NCBI RefSeq assembly: GCF_021130785.1
Contig: NC_060215.1
Coordinates: 118,072,501 to 118,136,500, forward strand
Length of the DNA stretch: 64,000 nucleotides
Source of the DNA: Homalodisca vitripennis
Taxonomy: Eukaryota; Arthropoda; Insecta; Hemiptera; Cicadellidae
Direction: 5' to 3'
The notes under the pieces were generated by a model. That model worked only from the letters and a program-made list of their open reading frames with translations, was not told where the DNA came from and ran no database searches. Made by a program: the position numbers and the translations under genes. Numbering within the stretch: position 1 is the first letter of the stretch; each line of letters starts with the position of its first letter. Shown here one piece after another: positions 55,701-61,700 of the stretch.

Positions 55701-58700
55701 GAGTCACACAGGCGACAGATGATGACTGTAGTAGGATACATGTTCAATAGTTTCCCAATGACTGTGGTTTGATTTTTCTTGAACTAATGTAGTTGTGTAT
55801 TGTAAAATTATATCATGGAGCAGAATTGCACTTTGAATAAGCACATCTCTATTTTTTTGCGAATAGGCCAGTTTCCGACATCAAGCACTTAGCAATAGTA
55901 CATAGCAGTAACTGCCGGTCATGAAGAAAATAAGTAACCAGTACAACTATGAGGTCCCAAAAAAATCTTCAACAACTTTTTTTCCAGAAAGACATGTTTT
56001 AGCTCCGAGGTCAGTAAATATGATTCTTGTTTTCCTCTGATTCTCAGCCGTTGCAAAACTGTTGGTGCCACTCATAGAGTGACGTCCTTGAAATAATTTT
56101 TTTACCAAACTGTAACTGTTGACACGAAATATTGGCAGGTTTTATGCCCTCCTGTGACAATAATTTGGTAGTAATGCATTGCTCAGCAGATGTTTGCGCC
56201 ACTTGCTCAGACAATGCATGGTCTGGTGAGCTGTACCACAACCCCTTTCACTGCTCTCAACATCCCTACACAACACAGATCACTTCATTTGTAGTCTTGG
56301 AAAGAAAATATTTAATATTTCTGGTTAATATTTAATTCACCGGCATTGAATACAATGTAATAATGAATTATTTAAATAATGAACTTCGACATGTAGTAGT
56401 AATCACAAATGTTTAATTATTTTTAGAGTTTTAAATTTTCACACAAAAACTCTTGATTAAACAAATATATTTGTTGAACTGTCTGTAATATGAACAAGTT
56501 GAGGCGTAATACAAAATACCCCAAATGTGGATCTTTGCTATGTTACAAGACTACATTACATCAAGATTCTGCAATTCAAATTACACTTTTTGATTTAGTT
56601 TTGCAATTTCAATGCAGTTTGCAATCAATAAAATACTATTAATGATATGAAATCAAATTGATAACACTATTACTAGAAGCCCATACAGTCCCTAAAAGTT
56701 ATGCAGTTGTCAATGTCTCACGGCCCATTGGTGGTGCTAAGGATCTGCCTTGCCTCTACAGTCACTATTTTCTCCACCCACTGGTTCAAATCACAAGAAC
56801 AAACTCCAAAGATCTTGCTATGTATGCAATCACACAGCCAAGACCTAATTACAGTGAAAGGATACTTTTTGTGATCTTCTTGCAAATCTTTTGAAAAGTT
56901 CTTTTGTACAATTCCTATTCTAAAAAAATTCTAAGAACCATGTAAAATGTTAAAACTTGGAATGTAGCCCTACTAGTAGTTTTTTCATAAATAATTGAAA
57001 AATGTTCATAAAAGTTTCAATTTTATTTCTGTTACACCTTTGACGTTATTTTTGGTAATATGGCTAACTTTTTAACGGCACTACATTATAACCTAATATG
57101 ATGTGCACAGTAACCAACAGGTTAAAGAACATGTAAGAATTCACTAACCATTGGTATTTCAAAATTATATCTTTAACCATTTGGGATTGGCATTAAATTT
57201 ATGATTACTCTCTCATTTTGCCATACCCTAATGGTGACCATAGCTGTTCTCTTCTCCATGGTCAGGTTGTTGATTTATGAGCAAGTCATGTCCCTCAGCT
57301 CGGCGGGTCACACCTAGTGGCCCTCGCTGTTTTGTTGTTCAGTTCGTCAGACTACCACGTGCTATATTGTATCCTGTCAATTTATTAAAATACTGTTGTA
57401 TTTGGTGGAGATGAAGCTTCTCTGATACCAAATCTAGCTGTTGATACTAGAGACGTAATTGAGAGTGAACGTATATTTTATTCTTTGAAAACAGATCAAC
57501 CTATAACTTTAATTACATGAAACTAGCTTCATTTAAAAGCAAATAATAAATAACAATCGATAAAGTTTCAACCTTGAAGCCAACATGGGCTGTGAAATTA
57601 TTTGAGAATTTAAGTTAAATCTCAGTGATTTAAAGAGCTGCAAGTCAAATATTGCCATTTAAATCCGAGTAAAAGTGACGTACGTGTTTACGTAAACACC
57701 GAGTGATGACATAGAACACAGGCAGTCACTAAGCAGGTGAGCTGAGCTGACAACCACGGAGAGAGGCCTCCTGATTGTCTTTTCCCAGTAATACCTAAAC
57801 TTGATGAAAATCAAAAATGGGAGTTGGAGCCCTAACAATTGATGCCAATTTCAAAGTACACAGTGCTACATCAGGAAGTGATGGGAAGGGCTACTTATAG
57901 TTCTATTTTACAGATAAAAACAGACCAACAAGGTCCTTTTGAAAGGAATCAGAAATCAAATACACCATCACAGGGCCAGTGTGTAAGTATAAACTTAATT
58001 AATCCATGTTGAGGTGCCAGTGGAAGAGGGTGATCTTCCCCTTACAGATGTTGTTTATAAAAGGAAAATACTATATATGAGTGTACCAAGTATATATTAA
58101 TTCTTCAATTCATTTAGTTTTTAATAGTGTTAGTGTTTATAAAATCTGAATTATTTTACAGGTAACTGAGACAGGAGTTTCCCGTGGCAGGGGCAGATGT
58201 GTAAGTATACACTTATTTATTAAATATTGAATATAACATATTAGATAAGGCAGTCTAGTTAAGTATCTATGACAATGGTAGGGGGTGATATTCCCACTGT
58301 AAGTGTTGTTTTAAAGAGAAAATGTTACATAGGAACATGGGAACTGTCAAATCCCCACCATAGACTAGAACCGGTTGTTAGCTCTATCTACCCAGCTGAT
58401 AGCTTTTGTCAAAACTTTAGCTATTATTTCAACTCTGATCAGGTGCTGTTTATTTGCCTTTTGATTCAATACATCCAGGGCAGGCTTGTGTCACTGAATT
58501 TATAAATTCATGGTTCAAAAATGTAGGCAATTTGTAATCAGGCCCAAATTATAAAAATATAATTTAGTAAGTCATAAATGAATTAAATACATTTCACACA
58601 TATACTTGCTGTAAGGATTTTAATTTTTGTATCTCTAGCCAATTTTATTTGGGCATGGTTTCAAAACTACCTAAATTTCCTCATTTAAATGCCGAGAATT

Positions 58701-61700
58701 CCACATAGAGTGGCAAAATTTATTTTCTTAATATACAAATAAATTGTATGTGTCTTATTTATGGAAACTTAAGAATAGCACTCCTGAAAATGTTCATTTT
58801 TGGAGCAAATATGACCAATTGACAGGTTTTATGAAATATTTATAATTATTATGTAACAGATTTTATAATTTTGTCCTTATTTGAAAAACTAAAAACATAT
58901 GTTTCTACTGTCAATTTTTGAATATGATAAAAAAAGTTTTTGTTAATGTTATTTATACCAAGTGAAAGCGTAAAATTTGTTATGTCGTTTGATTACCTAT
59001 GTAATCATTGTCAGTCAACAGGCTTGACACTGCTTTTTCAAAAGCAACCATTCTATAGGGCGTTTCATCACCTGGTGCAAAAAACTCGGTTTGATTTGTC
59101 TATTATTTGGTCCGCACATTGACATAATAAAACAGTAGTTCATAAATTCCTTTATTCTATTATGACATTTAATTTAAAGTGTGAAATCATTAAGTTCTAT
59201 ATATTTACATTTTTAATTTATTTGTAAACTAATGTTTGTTCTTTCAGTTGTGGTCTGGTGTGTACGTGTGGGAGATTTTATTTTTAGTGTATTATTAAAA
59301 TATATGATTTTTGTTCACAGCAGGAAATTTTGCTACAAAATGCATATGTTTATATTAAAATATGGTTATTATGGTATCATACCAAACATTTTGTGCGATC
59401 AAAATTGATTAATTATATTGAAACATTTTCTCGGTTTAACATCTCTGTTGACTGTCAAATTAAAAAAAATTATAACCATAGTTTGTACTTATTACTTTTT
59501 CAGGGTTTTTTTTAAATAAAAAAAACAACAGTGTTTTCATTAGTAACAATTGTAACAACTATATTAACTTACTGTTTTCTTTGTTTTTACATAAAAGTAA
59601 GTCAGAAGATATATAATATGTTAAAATTGTATAGTGTATATGTATTATTTGATTTTAGTGTACAAAGGATTATAATGTAAATTTTCTTATTAGTATTTAA
59701 AATTTTAAGTAAAGAGCATTTAGTTTAAACATGTAAGAATTCACTAACCATTGGTATTTCAAAATTATATCTTTAACCATTTGGGATTGGCATTAAATTT
59801 ATGATTACTCTCTCATTTTGCCATACCCTAATGGTGACCATAGCTGTTCTCTTCTCCATGGTCAGGTTGTTGATTTATGAGCAAGTCATGTCCCTCAGCT
59901 CGGCGGGTCACACCTAGTGGCCCTCGCTGTTTTGTTGTTCAGTTCGTCAGACTACCACGTGCTATATTATATCCTGTCAATTTATTAAAATACTGTTGTA
60001 TTTGGTGGAGATGAAGCTTCTCTGATACCAAATCTAGCTGTTGATACTAGAGACGTAATTGAGAGTGAACGTATATTTTATTCTTTGAAAACAGATCAAC
60101 CTATAACTTTAATTACATGAAACTAGCTTCATTTAAAAGCAAATAATAAATAACAATCGATAAAGTTTCAACCTTGAAGCCAACATGGGCTGTGAAATTA
60201 TTTGAGAATTTAAGTTAAATCTCAGTGATTTAAAGAGCTGCAAGTCAAATATTGCCATTTAAATCCGAGTAAAAGTGACGTACGTGTTTACGTAAACACC
60301 GAGTGATGACATAGAACACAGGCAGTCACTAAGCAGGTGAGCTGAGCTGACAACCACGGAGAGAGGCCTCCTGATTGTCTTTTCCCAGTAATACCTAAAC
60401 TTGATGAAAATCAAAAATGGGAGTTGGAGCCCTAACAATTGATGCCAATTTCAAAGTACACAGTGCTACATCAGGAAGTGATGGGAAGGGCTACTTATAG
60501 TTCTATTTTACAGATAAAAACAGACCAACAAGGTCCTTTTGAAAGGAATCAGAAATCAAATACACCATCACAGGGCCAGTGTGTAAGTATAAACTTAATT
60601 AATCCATGTTGAGGTGCCAGTGGAAGAGGGTGATCTTCCCCTTACAGATGTTGTTTATAAAAGGAAAATACTATATATGAGTGTACCAAGTATATATTAA
60701 TTCTTCAATTCATTTAGTTTTTAATAGTGTTAGTGTTTATAAAATCTGAATTATTTTACAGGTAACTGAGACAGGAGTTTCCCGTGGCAGGGGCAGATGT
60801 GTAAGTATACACTTATTTATTAAATATTGAATATAACATATTAGATAAGGCAGTCTAGTTAAGTATCTATGACAATGGTAGGGGGTGATATTCCCACTGT
60901 AAGTGTTGTTTTAAAGAGAAAATGTTACATAGGAACATGGGAACTGTCAAATCCCCACCATAGACTAGAACCGGTTGTTAGCTCTATCTACCCAGCTGAT
61001 AGCTTTTGTCAAAACTTTAGCTATTATTTCAACTCTGATCAGGTGCTGTTTATTTGCCTTTTGATTCAATACATCCAGGGCAGGCTTGTGTCACTGAATT
61101 TATAAATTCATGGTTCAAAAATGTAGGCAATTTGTAATCAGGCCCAAATTATAAAAATATAATTTAGTAAGTCATAAATGAATTAAATACATTTCACACA
61201 TATACTTGCTGTAAGGATTTTAATTTTTGTATCTCTAGCCAATTTTATTTGGGCATGGTTTCAAAACTACCTAAATTTCCTCATTTAAATGCCGAGAATT
61301 CCACATAGAGTGGCAAAATTTATTTTCTTAATATACAAATAAATTGTATGTGTCTTATTTATGGAAACTTAAGAATAGCACTCCTGAAAATGTTCATTTT
61401 TGGAGCAAATATGACCAATTGACAGGTTTTATGAAATATTTATAATTATTATGTAACAGATTTTATAATTTTGTCCTTATTTGAAAAACTAAAAACATAT
61501 GTTTCTACTGTCAATTTTTGAATATGATAAAAAAAGTTTTTGTTAATGTTATTTATACCAAGTGAAAGCGTAAAATTTGTTATGTCGTTTGATTACCTAT
61601 GTAATCATTGTCAGTCAACAGGCTTGACACTGCTTTTTCAAAAGCAACCATTCTATAGGGCGTTTCATCACCTGGTGCAAAAACTCGGTTTGATTTGTCT

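Larger units (their letters stand above)
57131..59730 (+). repeat. Array C unit C1 (2600 bp, exons I and V)
   Basis: First of three almost identical units. Besides the two exons it holds a GC-richer stretch (57.29-57.80 kb) and AT-rich intron. Open frames in it (58269-58505, 58940-59122, 59330-59515) have no recognisable content and look accidental. Confidence 0.88.

Noticed and set aside
57290..57800. LTR or promoter in the GC-richer stretch of array C units
   Set aside because: No TG...CA ends, target duplication, primer-binding site or retroviral coding sequence seen; left unassigned.
58269..58505. 78-codon frame repeated at 60869
   Set aside because: Duplicated only because the unit is duplicated; no recognisable domain, and it lies inside an intron.
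59249..59266. Possible 18 nt micro-exon LWSGVY in array C units (also near 61847)
   Set aside because: Acceptor tttcag is plausible but the donor gtgtgg is weak and the shared intron-start motif is absent; not enough support.
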